Positions 5,709-6,348 of a stretch of DNA of 6,348 nt are shown here, piece by piece. Both the position numbers and the translations under genes were made by a program. The notes under the pieces were generated by a model. The model was not told the DNA's origin. It saw only the letters and a program-made list of their open reading frames with translations, and ran no database searches. The stretch comes from Eubacterium sp. (GTDB taxonomy: Bacteria; Bacillota; Clostridia; Oscillospirales; Acutalibacteraceae). The stretch is from the NCBI GenBank assembly GCA_017543415.1, contig JAFYGD010000180.1:1-6348 (forward strand), given 5' to 3'. Numbering within the stretch: position 1 is the stretch's first letter; every line of letters begins with the position of its first letter.

Positions 5709-5938
5709 TATTTTATTAAATAAAAGATAAAAAGCAGCAGCTCGTTGCTAACGTTTTCGGAATTTATAACATACATAAGTGCAAGAGCAAGCGCTTTTTC
5801 CCTGTTTGATTGGAGCGAAAGAATAAGCGAAAGAGCATCCGTTTTTTCATCCTCCGCAGTTTTTTCACGCGCGCGGTTTTTCATTTCCTGAACTCTGCGC
5901 TTAGCCTCACTGATATCCGAATAGCCGTATTCCTGCAT
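5699..5938 (-). CDS. Small protein of unknown function (79 aa)
   Basis: I do not recognise this gene. The start ATG 5938 is well supported by AAGGTG 5 nt upstream. The first half is strongly charged and predicted helical (SDISEAKRRVQEMKNRARE, about residues 7-25, then Glu/Asp/Lys-rich to 34). The second half (about 36-76) is helical and hydrophobic (LALALMYVI, LLLFIFYLI), broken by a polar SENVSNE turn. It has no signal peptide pattern and no Cys or metal motif. It may be a small helical bundle or a membrane-associated peptide. It sits 80 bp upstream of lgt on the same strand and is divergent from a phosphodiesterase gene, with its own possible promoter. Coding status rests on the ribosome site, the fit to the gap and the protein-like composition. 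Confidence 0.7.
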   Translation of the reverse strand: MQEYGYSDISEAKRRVQEMKNRAREKTAEDEKTDALSLILSLQSNREKALALALMYVINSENVSNELLLFIFYLIKYGN

Positions 5939-5947
5939 AAAATCACC

Positions 5948-5976
5948 TTGATATAATTACTGTTTTAATGTATAAT
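5948..5976 (+). promoter_or_regulatory. Promoter of the plus-strand phosphodiesterase gene
   Basis: TTGATA (5948-5953, five of six matches) and a perfect TATAAT (5971-5976) are spaced by 17 bp. Transcription would start near 5983, about 25 nt before the TTG start codon. This is the best promoter match in the window. Confidence 0.8.
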
Positions 5977-5990
5977 CAATTTTATGTTAA
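5962..5990 (-). promoter_or_regulatory. Candidate promoter of the 79-aa gene
   Basis: On the minus strand TTAACA (5985-5990, five of six matches) and TAAAAC (5962-5967, four of six) are spaced by 17 bp, giving a start near 5955 and a leader of about 17 nt before the ATG at 5938. It overlaps the opposing plus-strand promoter. A second pair, TTGATT and TTATAT (5974-5979 and 5951-5956), would start within the ribosome binding site and is less likely. Confidence 0.4.
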
Positions 5991-6007
5991 GGAAGGAGGG
6001 CATATGC

Positions 6008-6348
6008 TTGAGAATAGTTGTTACATCAGACGTTCACAGAAATTCGCGGCTGTTTTTTGAAATACTTGACAGACACGAAAAACACGCAGATTTGTTTATA
6101 AACCTCGGCGACAGCGAGCATGAAATAGAGCTGCTTGAAATGACAAGGCCTTCCGTTAAATTCAAGTACGTTAAAGGAAACTGCGACTTTAATCTTGTTG
6201 CCCCGTATGAGCAATGCATAAGCTTTAACGGGAAAAAGGTATTCTTTACTCACGGTCAGAACTATTACGTTAAGCACGGCTACAGCGAGGTTATACGCAG
6301 GGCAAAGCAGGAGGGTGCGGACATCTGCCTTTTCGGTCACACGCACAC
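6008..6348 (+). CDS. YfcE/MJ0936-type metallophosphodiesterase, N-terminal part
   Basis: This is a predicted cytosolic metal-dependent phosphodiesterase of the YfcE/MJ0936 type; the natural substrate of such proteins is poorly defined. The gene runs off the window end, so only about 113 residues are visible. They carry the family metal-site motifs in order: SDVH (7-10), LGD (33-35), GNCD (57-60, Cys variant usual in this family), THGQ (81-84) and GHTH (110-113). The start is TTG at 6008: AGGAGGG (5994-6000) is 7 nt upstream and the sequence continues RIVVTSDVH, a normal family N-terminus. An ATG at 6004 is in another frame and opens only 18 codons. A strong promoter lies directly upstream and the gene is divergent from the 79-aa gene. 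It is unrelated in type to the secreted phosphoesterase at 1336-2538. Confidence 0.93.
   Translation, partial: MRIVVTSDVHRNSRLFFEILDRHEKHADLFINLGDSEHEIELLEMTRPSVKFKYVKGNCDFNLVAPYEQCISFNGKKVFFTHGQNYYVKHGYSEVIRRAKQEGADICLFGHTH

Noticed and set aside
6026..6346. Minus-strand open frames of 106 and 61 aa at the right edge
   Set aside because: They are antisense to the plus-strand phosphodiesterase, which has five ordered motifs, a strong promoter and a ribosome site.

Overview
The window looks like chromosomal DNA from a low-to-moderate GC Firmicute, most likely a Clostridia/Ruminococcaceae-type gut bacterium. The support is strong AGGAGG-like ribosome binding sites, AT-rich sigma-A promoters, TGA used as a stop, a CCA-encoding tRNA, and proteins of typical clostridial form. 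These are a tyrosine-variant Lgt, a stand-alone CinA C-domain protein and a secreted protein with a YDGK-type repeat domain. The taxonomic call is inference.

Layout. Positions 1-190 hold no gene, only a bidirectional intrinsic terminator (about 39-80), an AT-rich imperfect palindrome (107-157) and the terminator of the tRNA (171-189). An intact tRNA-Thr(CGU) lies at 191-266 on the minus strand. Just upstream of it on the same strand are a truncated tRNA-Thr 5' half (300-347), a 144-bp stretch rich in hairpins (348-491), and a second 13-bp copy of the tRNA-Thr 5' end (492-504). This is the oddest part of the window. A small gene of unknown function (517-795, minus) follows, with its own promoter.

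From 5618 down to 855 runs one minus-strand operon of five tightly packed genes: lgt, folD, a CNNM/CorC-type membrane protein with CBS domains, a secreted calcineurin-like metallophosphoesterase with a lysine-rich C-terminal domain, and pncC (CinA C-domain). Junctions are 2 to 4 nt gaps or overlaps of 4 and 26 bp. A good extended -10 promoter sits before lgt. Upstream lies a small unrecognised gene (5699-5938, minus). It is divergent from a plus-strand YfcE/MJ0936-type phosphodiesterase gene that begins at a TTG codon (6008) and runs off the window end. Their promoters overlap in a 69-bp gap.

The genes are mostly housekeeping: lipoprotein maturation, one-carbon metabolism, ion efflux or tolerance, NAD salvage, and phosphoester hydrolysis. 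Nothing in the operon suggests a joint dedicated pathway. I found no mobile-element gene, CRISPR array, defence system or biosynthetic cluster. The candidate for something not routinely described is the small palindromic element associated with the tRNA-Thr fragments.
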